Origin: Bacteroidota bacterium
GTDB taxonomy: Bacteria > Bacteroidota > Ignavibacteria > Ignavibacteriales > Melioribacteraceae
Direction: 5' to 3'
Assembly (NCBI GenBank): GCA_023381535.1
Contig: JAMCSN010000123.1
Span: 1-8,989 of the forward strand
Length of the DNA stretch: 8,989 nucleotides
The translations under genes were made by a program, and so were the position numbers. The notes under the pieces are model-generated. The model saw nothing but the letters and a program-made list of their open reading frames with translations, was not told the DNA's origin and ran no database searches. This document shows positions 1 through 6,827 of the stretch, in pieces; position 1 is the stretch's first letter, and each line of letters starts with the position of its first letter.

Positions 1-489
1 ATGACGCACGGTTTCGATGATGAAGGAAGACAGTACGATGCAAAAGGAAATTTGAAAGACTGGTGGACAAAAGCTGACGAAGAAAAGTTCAAAGCCAAAA
101 CTCAATTGATGGTTGAACAGTTTGATAATTATGTTGTGTTGGATAGTATGCACATAAACGGTAAAGCAACGCTAGGAGAAAACATTGCCGATCTCGGCGG
201 ACTTGTAATCGGTTACGATGCTTTCAAAAAAACGGAGGAGTACAAAAGTGGTAAACCAATAAACGGTTTAACGCCATCACAAAGATTTTGGCTTGGTTAT
301 GCTTACTCTTGGCTTGGTCATACACGTCCACAGGCATTGGCACAACAAGTAATGACGGATGTTCATTCGCCAAACTTTTTGCGTGTTAACGGACCGTTAA
401 GTGATATTCCAGCTTTCTACAAAGCATTCGATGTTAAAGAAGGTCAATCGATGTGGAGACCGGAGAACAAACGTGTGAAGGTTTGGTAA
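1..489 (+). CDS. M13-family zinc metallopeptidase, C-terminal part (5' truncated by window)
   Basis: This is the C-terminal 162 residues of an M13 (neprilysin/PepO-like) endopeptidase, a family of usually ~650-700 residues that cleaves oligopeptides outside the cytoplasm. The reading frame is open at the first base. The initial ATG is not the start codon: M-T-H-G-F-D-D is the second half of the HExTH-GFDD zinc motif, whose first His and Glu lie just upstream of the window. Visible family landmarks are the third zinc ligand E60 and D64 in GENIADLGG, the FWLGYAYSW segment, H122 and R128 in VHSPNFLRVNGPLSD (counterparts of the substrate-contacting His/Arg of neprilysin), and the family-typical ending RVKVW with a terminal Trp. 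The visible part shows no missing key residue. It is followed by its own terminator, so it is probably not co-transcribed with the genes downstream. Family assignment is secure; substrate is unknown. Confidence 0.93.
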   Translation: MTHGFDDEGRQYDAKGNLKDWWTKADEEKFKAKTQLMVEQFDNYVVLDSMHINGKATLGENIADLGGLVIGYDAFKKTEEYKSGKPINGLTPSQRFWLGYAYSWLGHTRPQALAQQVMTDVHSPNFLRVNGPLSDIPAFYKAFDVKEGQSMWRPENKRVKVW

Positions 490-514
490 AAGTGATAATT
501 CTAAAATTATTTTG

Positions 515-541
515 AAGCCGGAGTTAATTCCGGCTTTTTTA
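515..541 (+). terminator. Rho-independent terminator of the M13 peptidase gene
   Basis: AAGCCGGA (515-522) pairs perfectly with TCCGGCTT (529-536) around a 6-nt loop. The hairpin runs straight into T6 (535-540) and a further TTTT at 543-546. It lies 26 bases after the peptidase stop codon. Confidence 0.85.
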
Positions 542-546
542 CTTTT

Positions 547-863
547 CCAAAATCACTCCCACCATTGCCTCAAAATAAAACCTAACCATGATTGTACTAC
601 GTTTCGTTTCCGATGTACCAAATTATTCTTTTGGATTTATTAAATTCTTTTTGTTAGCTTATTGTCAAGTAAAGGGGTAACCTGGAATCACCATTCGGTG
701 AGATAAGTTTTTTAGATGCTCAATTTTTAAAGTGGGGAATAATCCGCTTTATAAAAAAAATCCCGACATATTTATAAGAGAAATAGATAAATCGTTTCTT
801 CCTTTCCGGTTCGTGTGCAGGTAGGAAAACAACGTGTTACTAAATAAATATGTTGAGGGTGCT
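547..863 (+). other. Non-coding leader with two small hairpins, no gene seen
   Basis: About 320 bases between the peptidase terminator and the start of the first T9SS protein hold no convincing coding frame. Two short hairpins are visible. TCACC (688-692) pairs with GGTGA (697-701) over the loop ATTC. AAAGTGG (729-735) pairs with CCGCTTT (744-750) with one T-G pair. The second is followed by an A-rich run rather than a T-run, so it is not a plus-strand terminator. The promoter of the downstream gene pair should lie here, but I see no clear -35/-10 pair. I recognise no known riboswitch class. Confidence 0.4.
855..859 (+). promoter_or_regulatory. Ribosome binding site deciding the start at 864
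   Basis: GAGGG lies four bases before ATG 864. The ATG opens a textbook signal peptide (MKKLLQLSF followed by a Leu-rich core). The in-frame GTG at 834 would place ten polar or charged residues before the signal peptide and has no comparable Shine-Dalgarno sequence. Confidence 0.55.
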
Positions 864-2744
864 ATGAAAAAATTATTACAGCTTTCATTTGTACTATTAC
901 TTCTGTTGTGGAATATCTCCCCCGCGCAAACAATCGATGATTTTAACTACACCGGAAATTTAACAGACAACGGTTGGTCTGTACATAGCGGAACTACAAC
1001 TAATCCGATTGCAACAACTGCCGGACTGACTTACACGGGATACGTTGGTAGTGGAATCGGGAATGCTGCGTTAATACAAAATCTTGGAGGTCAAGACGTT
1101 AATCAAACTGCTGGAGTCGGACCTTACAGCACCGATGGTGATGTAATTTATTTCTCCTTTATGGTGAATGTGACCGAGAGCGGTACAAAGACGGGAGATT
1201 ATTTTATTCATATTGGTAACCGTGTCAGCACATCTAGTTTTACATATTTCTGTGCACGAGTATTCGCAAAAGTTTCCGGAGGTGTTGTTAATTTTGGTAT
1301 TTCTAATTCGTCAACAGCAACTTATGGCACAACGAATTTTGCCACCAATACGACTTATCTTCTTGTTGTAAAATATATAATAAGTACTGCAGGAAATGAT
1401 GAAGCAGATTTATGGGTTTTCTCATCTGGGGTTCCATCAAGTGAAACTTTAGCAGGTACACCAGAAGTTTCGAATACTTCTACATTGGGCCAAGATATTG
1501 TAAATGCGATAGCGCTTAGACAGGGATCTTCCTCAAATTCTGTTCAAACAGTAGTTGATGGAATTCGTTTAGACACTTCATGGTCTGGATTATTACCACA
1601 ATCGGGACTTGCAGCACCGGTAGCAACAGCAGCATCCAACATTACTGCAAACGGTTTCACTGCAAATTGGAACCACTCGGCTGGTGCAACAAATTATTGG
1701 CTTGATGTTTCAACCGCATCAGACTTTTCAACTTTAGTTACCGGCTTTGACAACAAGGATGTTGGAAACGTCGCAACGTTTGATGTTTCATCACTTAGTA
1801 CGGGATTCACTTATTATTATCGTGTCCGCGCTTCTAATGCGAATGGAACAAGTACAAACTCAAATATAATAACGGTTGACACTGGTGTGCTAGATGCCCC
1901 GCTTGCGCGAAGTGCAACCAATATTACCACGACAAGTTTCACCGCTAGATGGAACAGTTCGGCAACGGCAACAACTTATTTGCTGGATGTATCGGCAGCA
2001 TCAGACTTTTCCACATTCATTACAGACTACAACGGAAAAGATGTTGGAAATGTAACCAGTTGCAATGTTACGTCGCTTAGCAGCAGTACCATTTATTATT
2101 ATCGCGTGCGAGCATCAAACTCTGGAGGTACAAGCGCAAACTCAAATACAATAACGGTTACCACACTGTTGGCAGCGCCCGTTGCTATCGCAGCAACAAA
2201 TATTACAACATCAGGATTTACTGCAAATTGGAATGCTTCTACCGGCGCAACTAACTACTGGGTTGACGTTTCAACCACGGATGACTTTTCAAATGTTCTG
2301 GCTTCGTACAATAATAAATCTGTTGGGAATGTAACGACACACATAATTATCTCTCTAACTCCAAACACTACTTACTATTTCCGTGTGTGCGCATCCAACA
2401 GTAGCAGTACAAGTCCATATTCAAATACGATTACTGTTACAACAAACGTTACGGGTGTGGATGATTTGTTGAATTTGCCAACGAGATTTGATCTGTCACA
2501 GAATTATCCCAACCCGTTTAATCCAATAACAACAATTAAGTATCAAATTCCGGAAGAGACTTTTGTAGGCATTAAGGTTTACAACTTGCTTGGGAGCGAG
2601 GTAACTACTTTGGTTAATGAAATGAGAACAGTTGGAACTTACGAAGTGAAATTCAATGCCAGTCAGTTAACAAGCGGAATCTATATCTATAAGATTCAGG
2701 CAGGACAATTTTCACAAATGAAGAAAATGGTTCTGGTTAAATAA
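864..2744 (+). CDS. Exported LamG-like/triple-FN3 protein with T9SS type A sorting signal
   Basis: A 626-residue multidomain surface or secreted protein with no recognisable catalytic domain. Residues 1-21 are a signal peptide (Lys-Lys, hydrophobic core, cleavage near S-P-A). Residues ~23-248 form a Ser/Thr/Gly-rich beta domain resembling LamG/concanavalin-like jelly rolls, ending in a DGIRLDTSW-type strand. Three FN3 repeats follow at ~249-342, 343-435 and 436-527. They share the pattern APVA-x(n)-FTANWN, LDVS...DFS, VGNVT and YYYRVRASN, with a period of 93-94 residues. Residues 538-626 are a T9SS type A sorting domain (F-D-L-S-QNYPNPFNP, VYNLLGSEV, GIYIYKI, ending K-K-M-V-L-V-K). The protein should cross the inner membrane by Sec and the outer membrane by T9SS, then be released or anchored. 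I infer an adhesin or matrix role from the architecture only. No terminator separates it from the next gene 67 bases on, so they probably form an operon. Confidence 0.88.
   Translation: MKKLLQLSFVLLLLLWNISPAQTIDDFNYTGNLTDNGWSVHSGTTTNPIATTAGLTYTGYVGSGIGNAALIQNLGGQDVNQTAGVGPYSTDGDVIYFSFMVNVTESGTKTGDYFIHIGNRVSTSSFTYFCARVFAKVSGGVVNFGISNSSTATYGTTNFATNTTYLLVVKYIISTAGNDEADLWVFSSGVPSSETLAGTPEVSNTSTLGQDIVNAIALRQGSSSNSVQTVVDGIRLDTSWSGLLPQSGLAAPVATAASNITANGFTANWNHSAGATNYWLDVSTASDFSTLVTGFDNKDVGNVATFDVSSLSTGFTYYYRVRASNANGTSTNSNIITVDTGVLDAPLARSATNITTTSFTARWNSSATATTYLLDVSAASDFSTFITDYNGKDVGNVTSCNVTSLSSSTIYYYRVRASNSGGTSANSNTITVTTLLAAPVAIAATNITTSGFTANWNASTGATNYWVDVSTTDDFSNVLASYNNKSVGNVTTHIIISLTPNTTYYFRVCASNSSSTSPYSNTITVTTNVTGVDDLLNLPTRFDLSQNYPNPFNPITTIKYQIPEETFVGIKVYNLLGSEVTTLVNEMRTVGTYEVKFNASQLTSGIYIYKIQAGQFSQMKKMVLVK
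1608..2442 (+). repeat. Three tandem FN3 repeats (~280 bp period)
   Basis: Repeat units begin at 1608, 1890 and 2169, spaced 282 and 279 bases apart. Each encodes an FN3 domain with the same landmark strands (ANWN or ARWN; LDVS or VDVS; DFS; VGNV; YYxRVxASN). The DNA has diverged clearly between units, so these are old in-frame duplications rather than a recent array. Confidence 0.8.
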
Positions 2745-2800
2745 AAAATTGAAACAATTAAAGAGATAAAAATTGGTGTCTTAATTATTTGAAAATTTTG

Positions 2801-2806
2801 AAGGGG
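2801..2806 (+). promoter_or_regulatory. Ribosome binding site of the second T9SS protein gene
   Basis: AAGGGG lies five bases before ATG 2812. This supports that start, which also opens directly into a signal peptide. Confidence 0.6.
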
Positions 2807-2811
2807 TAGTT

Positions 2812-5800
2812 ATGAAAAAGATTTTATTCTTTATTCTATTTCCAACGTTGGTTTCTTTAGCACAAATTTCAATCTCGACCGGGAGCAGTGTTAGTGAAAA
2901 TTTTGATGGCATCGGGACAAGTGCAACTGCATCACTACCATCTTTTTGGAAAGCCGATAAAAACACTACTGTTAGAATGGTGGGAACATACGGTGTAGCT
3001 GTGAGTGCAACGGAAAGGATTGGCGGAGATAATCTCAGCACCTCTGCTGCAAACGGAATATATAATTATGGATTAGGTATTGCGGCTTCTGCAACAGATC
3101 GATCTATCGGAGGATTATCTTCAGGCACTGCGTCTAAAAGCGTCAATATATATGCATATTTTCAAAATAGCGGCAGTGCACCTATTACTCAATTGGATAT
3201 TTCTTATGATGTAATGAGATTTCGCAACGGTTCAAATGCCGCTGGTTTTTCAATGCAACTGTACTATTCAACCGATGGGGTTATTTGGTCTTCCGCAGGT
3301 GCAAACTTCCTTTCTAGTTTTAGTACGAATGGCAACAATAACGGAGGTACGGTTCCGTTAGAAACTAAACAAATAGTAAATCAAAAAATTACGGGTTTGA
3401 ACATAGCCCAAAACAGCAGCATTTATCTTGCCTGGAATTACGCAGTAACTACGGGAACAACAACCTCAAATGCACAAGCACTGGGAATAAATAATTTTGT
3501 AATGAACGTTGGTCCATTTGCACCCGTCGCTACTGCAGCCACGGGCGTTCTAGCTACTAGTTTTTTTGCAAACTGGAATTCTGTGAGTGGGTCAGCAGGT
3601 TATAAGTTAGATGTCGCTACTGATGCTGGTTTTACAAACATTTTAGCTTTATACAATGATTTAGATGTACTGAATGTGACGACATACCAAGTCACAGGAT
3701 TGGTTCCTGGAATTGCATACTATTACAGAGTAAGAAGCTATGATGGTACGGGTGGGACAAGTCCTAATTCGAATGTGAAAACAAATGTTGATATTACGCT
3801 GAGTGGAGCCAACACGACGTTGAATTACACGGAAAACGATGCTGCAACTTTAGTTACAAATACAATTGCGGTAACAGCAAATCTTGATTTGGACAATGCA
3901 GCAGTCTGGATAAGTGGTAACTACCAAAATGATGCAGACGAATTGAGCTTTACTGATACTCCTTCAATTACCGGAAGTTGGAATGCGGCGACAGGTATCT
4001 TAACATTGACAGGTACTACTTCTGTCGCTAACTATCAAACAGCATTGAATAATGTAAAATATCGGAATACATCACAGAATCCGAGTACATCACAAAGGAC
4101 AGTAAGCTTTACTGCGATTGGCGCTTCCATCAATAGCAATACGATAACACGAAACATTTCGGTTACAGCTGTTAATAATGCATCGGCTCTTGCCGGAATT
4201 GAAGTAGCAAATCTAGATTATACCGAGGGAGAAGGAACAAAGCAAATTACCTCTTCATTAACAGTTAGCGATGTTGACAATACAACATTGCAAAGTTCTG
4301 TAGTACAAGTAACAAGCAATTACGTTAATGGTGAAGATTTACTTACATTCACAAATCAAAACGGAATAACCGGAACGTGGACCGCAGGAACAGGAACATT
4401 AAATCTCGCGGGTGCTTCAAGTGTAGCGAATTATCAAACAGCTCTTCAAAGTATTGGTTATCAGAACACTTCTCAAAATCCAAGTACAGCAGTTCGTACG
4501 GTGAGCTTTACTGTCAATGATGGTGCATTGAATAGCAATACCCCTACTCGAAACATTAATGTTACCGCAGTTAATAATCCTCCTACGTTAAGTTCAATAG
4601 AAACGCCTCCGTTAATCTATCCTACTGGGAATCCCGCAGTGGTTATTACACAAACCGTATTATTGAACGATCCCGACAATGTTAATATTGCAAGCGCAGA
4701 GGTTAAAATTGCCGGACATTACCAAAATGGAAATGACGTGTTGGCATTTGTGGATGCAAATGGGATTACTGGAACTTGGAATGCTTCAACCGGAACAATG
4801 ACTCTGACCGGCGTAACAACAATAGCAAATTATCAGACAGCTTTGAGAAGTGTGACTTATCAACACACCGAAGGAGCGACTCCTGATAAGTATTCCAGAA
4901 CAATTACTTTCAAGGCAAATGATGGAACCTCTGATGGCAACATTGTCAGTAGAGATATTAATTTAGGAAATACACCGCCGGTATTGGCTGGTATTGAATC
5001 AACCCCTCTGGAATTCAAGCAAGGCGAAGCTCCTAAAACAGTGACTGGCGGAATCACAATTACCGACGAAGGCATCCCTAACTTGCAGAACGCTACTATC
5101 TGGATTTCTAACAATTACAAAAATGGTGATGACATTTTAAGTTTCACAAACCAAAATGGAATTGTAGGAACGTGGTATCCAACGCAAGGTGCATTGGTAT
5201 TGAATTTGGGTTCGTCGGTATCAAACTATGAAACTGCATTGAGAAATGTAAAATACAATAATATTAGTAGTGACCCAGGTACACTACCAAAAACTGTTAG
5301 TTTCAAAGTCTCGGATATGTATATGGAGAGCAACATCGTCACACGAACAATCAATATTACTCCAGTATATACCGTTGCTCTAGTTACAAATCCTACAAAC
5401 GGAGGAACAACAACCGGTGTTGGAACATTTGACCCCGGAACTTCTGTTACTGTTACGGCAACACCAAACACGGGATATATTTTTGTAAATTGGACTGAAG
5501 GCGGAACGGAAGTTTCAACAAGTACAAGTTATACCTTCACAATAGATTCTAGCCGAACTCTGACAGCCAATTTTGCGCTGACACAATGTACTGTAACAAC
5601 AACTTCCAACCCAGATGCTGGCGGGACGACGAACGGAGGCGGGACTTTTGATTACGGCACTTCAGTTACTGTGACGGCTACGCCAAATAACGGATATGCA
5701 TTTGTTAATTGGACAAGCGGCAGCGCAGCAGTTTCGACATTGCAAGACTATACATTTACTGTCAGCGGCACTCACAACTTAGTTGCGAATTTTATGATGC

Positions 5801-6381
5801 TGCCGGTATTAACCGTTACGCCCGATTTCGTTACCGTTGGTCCTGTTGCCGGGACTGCATCGTTCAACGTGACCAATACTGGCGGCGGAACGATGGATTG
5901 GACTGCCGTATCAGACATTTTCTGGATTAAGATTAAGACTGGTGCCAGCGGTACAAACGGTGGAACAATCAACGTCACATATGATCACAACAATAGCGCT
6001 CTCAGAGTGGGGACAATTACGATTACCGCCACTGGTGTCAACGGCAGTCCAAAAATTGTTGAGATGAGACAAGACGAACCGGTTACGTTTGTTGAGAATC
6101 TCAATCTCGGAATTCCAGATGACTTCAGACTTGAACAGAATTATCCGAATCCGTTTAATCCATCTACAAAAATTAGATACGGTTTGCCCAAAGAGAGTAA
6201 TGTTGTGTTAACTGTTTACAATATATTGGGCGAGGAAGTAGCGAAGCTTGTGAACGATGTTCAGAGTGCAGGCTATTATGAAGCTAACTTTGCCGCAACC
6301 AATTTAAGCAGCGGAATTTATGTCTATAGAATTTCCGCCGGTAGTTTTACGCAAATAAGGAAAATGCTGCTGATCAAGTAA
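2812..6381 (+). CDS. Large exported cadherin-like repeat/FN3/InlB-repeat/BACON protein with T9SS sorting signal
   Basis: A 1189-residue modular surface or secreted protein. Residues 1-18 are a signal peptide (MKKILFFILFPTLVSLAQ). Residues ~19-234 are an all-beta N-terminal domain that I cannot name (SENFDGIG near its start, ISYDVMRFRNGS in the middle). Residues ~235-326 are one FN3 domain of the same subfamily as in the preceding gene. Residues 328-853 are four cadherin-like repeats of 128-133 residues, each with the pattern LxFT/V...ITGTW...G-x-L-x-L...S-V-A-N-Y-Q-T-A-L...Y-x-N-T. Residues ~854-923 and 924-996 are two InlB-B-type repeats (NGGTTTGVGTFDPGTSVTVT, GYIFVNWT, and SxTLTANFAL). Residues ~997-1090 are BACON-like (LTVTPDFVTVG, GTASFNVTNTGGGTMDWTA). 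Residues 1101-1189 are the T9SS type A signal (FRLEQNYPNPFNPSTKIRYG, VYNILGEEV, GIYVYRI). No enzyme domain is seen. An adhesive, matrix or polysaccharide-binding role is inference. Composition and codon use resemble the upstream partner. Confidence 0.9.
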   Translation: MKKILFFILFPTLVSLAQISISTGSSVSENFDGIGTSATASLPSFWKADKNTTVRMVGTYGVAVSATERIGGDNLSTSAANGIYNYGLGIAASATDRSIGGLSSGTASKSVNIYAYFQNSGSAPITQLDISYDVMRFRNGSNAAGFSMQLYYSTDGVIWSSAGANFLSSFSTNGNNNGGTVPLETKQIVNQKITGLNIAQNSSIYLAWNYAVTTGTTTSNAQALGINNFVMNVGPFAPVATAATGVLATSFFANWNSVSGSAGYKLDVATDAGFTNILALYNDLDVLNVTTYQVTGLVPGIAYYYRVRSYDGTGGTSPNSNVKTNVDITLSGANTTLNYTENDAATLVTNTIAVTANLDLDNAAVWISGNYQNDADELSFTDTPSITGSWNAATGILTLTGTTSVANYQTALNNVKYRNTSQNPSTSQRTVSFTAIGASINSNTITRNISVTAVNNASALAGIEVANLDYTEGEGTKQITSSLTVSDVDNTTLQSSVVQVTSNYVNGEDLLTFTNQNGITGTWTAGTGTLNLAGASSVANYQTALQSIGYQNTSQNPSTAVRTVSFTVNDGALNSNTPTRNINVTAVNNPPTLSSIETPPLIYPTGNPAVVITQTVLLNDPDNVNIASAEVKIAGHYQNGNDVLAFVDANGITGTWNASTGTMTLTGVTTIANYQTALRSVTYQHTEGATPDKYSRTITFKANDGTSDGNIVSRDINLGNTPPVLAGIESTPLEFKQGEAPKTVTGGITITDEGIPNLQNATIWISNNYKNGDDILSFTNQNGIVGTWYPTQGALVLNLGSSVSNYETALRNVKYNNISSDPGTLPKTVSFKVSDMYMESNIVTRTINITPVYTVALVTNPTNGGTTTGVGTFDPGTSVTVTATPNTGYIFVNWTEGGTEVSTSTSYTFTIDSSRTLTANFALTQCTVTTTSNPDAGGTTNGGGTFDYGTSVTVTATPNNGYAFVNWTSGSAAVSTLQDYTFTVSGTHNLVANFMMLPVLTVTPDFVTVGPVAGTASFNVTNTGGGTMDWTAVSDIFWIKIKTGASGTNGGTINVTYDHNNSALRVGTITITATGVNGSPKIVEMRQDEPVTFVENLNLGIPDDFRLEQNYPNPFNPSTKIRYGLPKESNVVLTVYNILGEEVAKLVNDVQSAGYYEANFAATNLSSGIYVYRISAGSFTQIRKMLLIK
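3793..5370 (+). repeat. Four tandem cadherin-like repeats (~400 bp period)
   Basis: Units begin near 3793, 4177, 4576 and 4972 (residues 328, 456, 589 and 721). An acidic, possibly calcium-binding D-x-D-N motif recurs near the same place in the first three: L-D-L-D-N, D-V-D-N and D-P-D-N. In the fourth it is replaced by D-E-G-I-P-N. DNA identity between units is partial, pointing to older duplication followed by divergence. Confidence 0.8.
5371..5799 (+). repeat. Two tandem InlB-B-type repeats (210 bp period)
   Basis: Units start at 5371 and 5581. Both encode the sequence V-T-T-N-P-x-x-G-G-T-T-x-G-x-G-x-F-type opening, a GTSVTVTATPN strand, GYxFVNWT and a closing L-x-A-N-F. This is the pattern of the divergent InlB B-repeat ('bacterial repeat') family common in surface proteins. 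Confidence 0.8.
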
Positions 6382-6402
6382 ACAACAAAAAATAGTTTCA
6401 AC

Positions 6403-6439
6403 AAAAAAGTCGGAGAGATATTTCTCTTCGACTTTTTTT
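6403..6439 (+). terminator. Strong Rho-independent terminator of the T9SS protein operon
   Basis: GTCGGAGAGA (6409-6418) pairs with TCTCTTCGAC (6423-6432) over the loop TATT with one G-T pair. A6 precedes the stem and T7 (6433-6439) follows it. It lies 21 bases after the stop codon. The flanking A and T runs would let it work in both directions. Confidence 0.88.
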
Positions 6440-6475
6440 ATACCCAATCGCAATAATAAAATAGAACCAGTACAA

Positions 6476-6565
6476 ATGAAGAAATATCTGGCAAAATTTT
6501 CTAAGGCTTCTGAATTACCTTATGAAAATGTTAAGGATAGAATTGATGCGTTGCTTAGTAAATGA
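6476..6565 (+). CDS. Possible small ORF or 3' gene remnant (29 aa), function unknown
   Basis: ATG 6476 opens a 29-codon frame starting M-K-K-Y-L-A-K-F-S and ending D-A-L-L-S-K before TGA. The mix of Lys, Glu, Leu and Ala looks like an ordinary helical C-terminus rather than random A+T-rich translation. The frame stays open upstream into the terminator (reading N-K-I-E-P-V-Q just before the Met). It may therefore be the last codons of a gene whose front was lost, rather than a small gene. There is no Shine-Dalgarno sequence before the ATG. I do not recognise it. Confidence 0.25.
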   Translation: MKKYLAKFSKASELPYENVKDRIDALLSK

Positions 6566-6577
6566 TTATCAAAAAAC

Positions 6578-6597
6578 TGAAGTACAATTGAAGTACA
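6578..6597 (+). repeat. Direct repeat TGAAGTACA, 11-bp period
   Basis: TGAAGTACA occurs at 6578-6586 and again at 6589-6597, one helical turn apart. Shorter AAGTAC copies lie at 6608-6613 and AAGTACA at 6774-6780. The last copy is next to the integrase promoter region. Such spacing fits a protein-binding site, but none is known here. Confidence 0.35.
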
Positions 6598-6643
6598 TTT
6601 TTATATAAAGTACGCCAGAAATCATCGAAAATAGTTATGCAGT

Positions 6644-6682
6644 AAAAAAACAAAGCCCGAAATCTTGCGACATTCGGGCTTT
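6644..6682 (-). terminator. Rho-independent terminator on the minus strand, belonging to the original tRNA-Thr gene
   Basis: AAAGCCCGAA (6652-6661) and TTCGGGCTTT (6673-6682) form a perfect 10-bp stem with an 11-nt loop. Read on the minus strand it is followed by G and then T7 (complement of A7, 6644-6650). It abuts the 3' end of the tRNA fragment, the expected place for a tRNA terminator. That supports the left side as native chromosome. Confidence 0.8.
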
Positions 6683-6684
6683 AG

Positions 6685-6726
6685 AGCTGGCGGGCGGACT
6701 TGAACCGTCGACCTGCTGATTACAAG
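6685..6726 (-). tRNA. 3' half of tRNA-Thr(UGU), truncated at the anticodon loop; island attachment site
   Basis: Read on the minus strand, the stretch starts with anticodon loop CTTGTAA (6726-6720, anticodon TGT). It continues with the 3' anticodon stem TCAGC, a variable region, the T-loop TTCAAGT in a GACGG/CCGCC stem, the acceptor strand CGCCAGC and discriminator T (6685). CTA follows where CCA would be. The T-stem has one A-C mismatch, as expected of an unselected remnant. The 5' half is missing: the next minus-strand bases upstream contain no anticodon-stem partner GCTGA, no D-arm and no acceptor strand. A tRNA 3' fragment next to an integrase gene is the usual scar at the distal end of a tRNA-integrated element. 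It is not a functional tRNA. Confidence 0.85.
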
Positions 6727-6730
6727 TAAT
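6719..6730. other. Palindrome at the inferred integration crossover (core site)
   Basis: ATTAC-AA-GTAAT is a perfect two-armed palindrome centred on the point where tRNA-Thr identity stops. Tyrosine recombinases bind inverted core arms around the crossover. In tRNA targets those arms are often the anticodon stem and the overlap is the anticodon loop. The right arm here would be element-derived. Confidence 0.4.
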
Positions 6731-6766
6731 GACGAATCTTTGTTTTCGTGTTATTTTCAAACACTT

Positions 6767-6795
6767 TTGGAAAAAGTACATACATAGTATATACA
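6767..6795 (+). promoter_or_regulatory. Candidate sigma-70-like promoter of the integrase
   Basis: TTGGAA (6767-6772) and TATACA (6790-6795) are separated by 17 bases, the optimal spacing for a housekeeping promoter. They would start a very short leader before the integrase Shine-Dalgarno sequence. Promoter rules in this phylum can differ, so this is only a candidate. Confidence 0.35.
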
Positions 6796-6827
6796 CTACG
6801 TATAAGGAGAGAAGCCATGTACGTAGT
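6795..6827 (+). promoter_or_regulatory. Inverted repeat bracketing the integrase RBS and start codon
   Basis: ACTACGTA (6795-6802) and TACGTAGT (6820-6827) are perfect 8-bp inverted copies separated by 17 bases that contain AAGGAG and ATG. It could be a DNA operator near the promoter or an mRNA hairpin presenting or restricting the start site. Confidence 0.45.
6804..6809 (+). promoter_or_regulatory. Ribosome binding site deciding the integrase start at 6817
   Basis: A consensus AAGGAG lies seven bases before ATG 6817. It is much stronger than anything before the alternative in-frame GTG at 6748, which would also add 23 residues overlapping the promoter. Confidence 0.75.

Noticed and set aside
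834..863. GTG 834 as the start of the first T9SS protein, adding ten residues
   Set aside because: It puts a polar stretch ahead of a perfect signal peptide and lacks a Shine-Dalgarno sequence. ATG 864 has GAGGG upstream.
2745..2811. A terminator between the two T9SS protein genes
   Set aside because: Only a weak AATTG-AAA-CAATT hairpin without a T-run is present, so co-transcription is more likely.
1608..5799. Repeated units considered as a CRISPR or DNA-level tandem array
   Set aside because: The periods of 210-400 bp keep the reading frame and encode known beta-domain families, with conservation at protein rather than DNA level.
2781..5978. Minus-strand frames and a short plus-strand frame at 5709-5930 inside the large repeat protein
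   Set aside because: Hydrophobic or Arg/Cys-rich shadow translations of the T/S/G/N-rich repeats. The plus-strand main frame is unmistakably coding.
6685..6726. A complete functional tRNA-Thr gene
   Set aside because: The 5' acceptor strand, D-arm and 5' anticodon stem are absent, and the T-stem has an A-C mismatch.
6748..6816. GTG 6748 as the integrase start, adding 23 residues
   Set aside because: ATG 6817 has a consensus AAGGAG at ideal spacing. The extra residues overlap the candidate promoter and resemble no integrase N-terminus.
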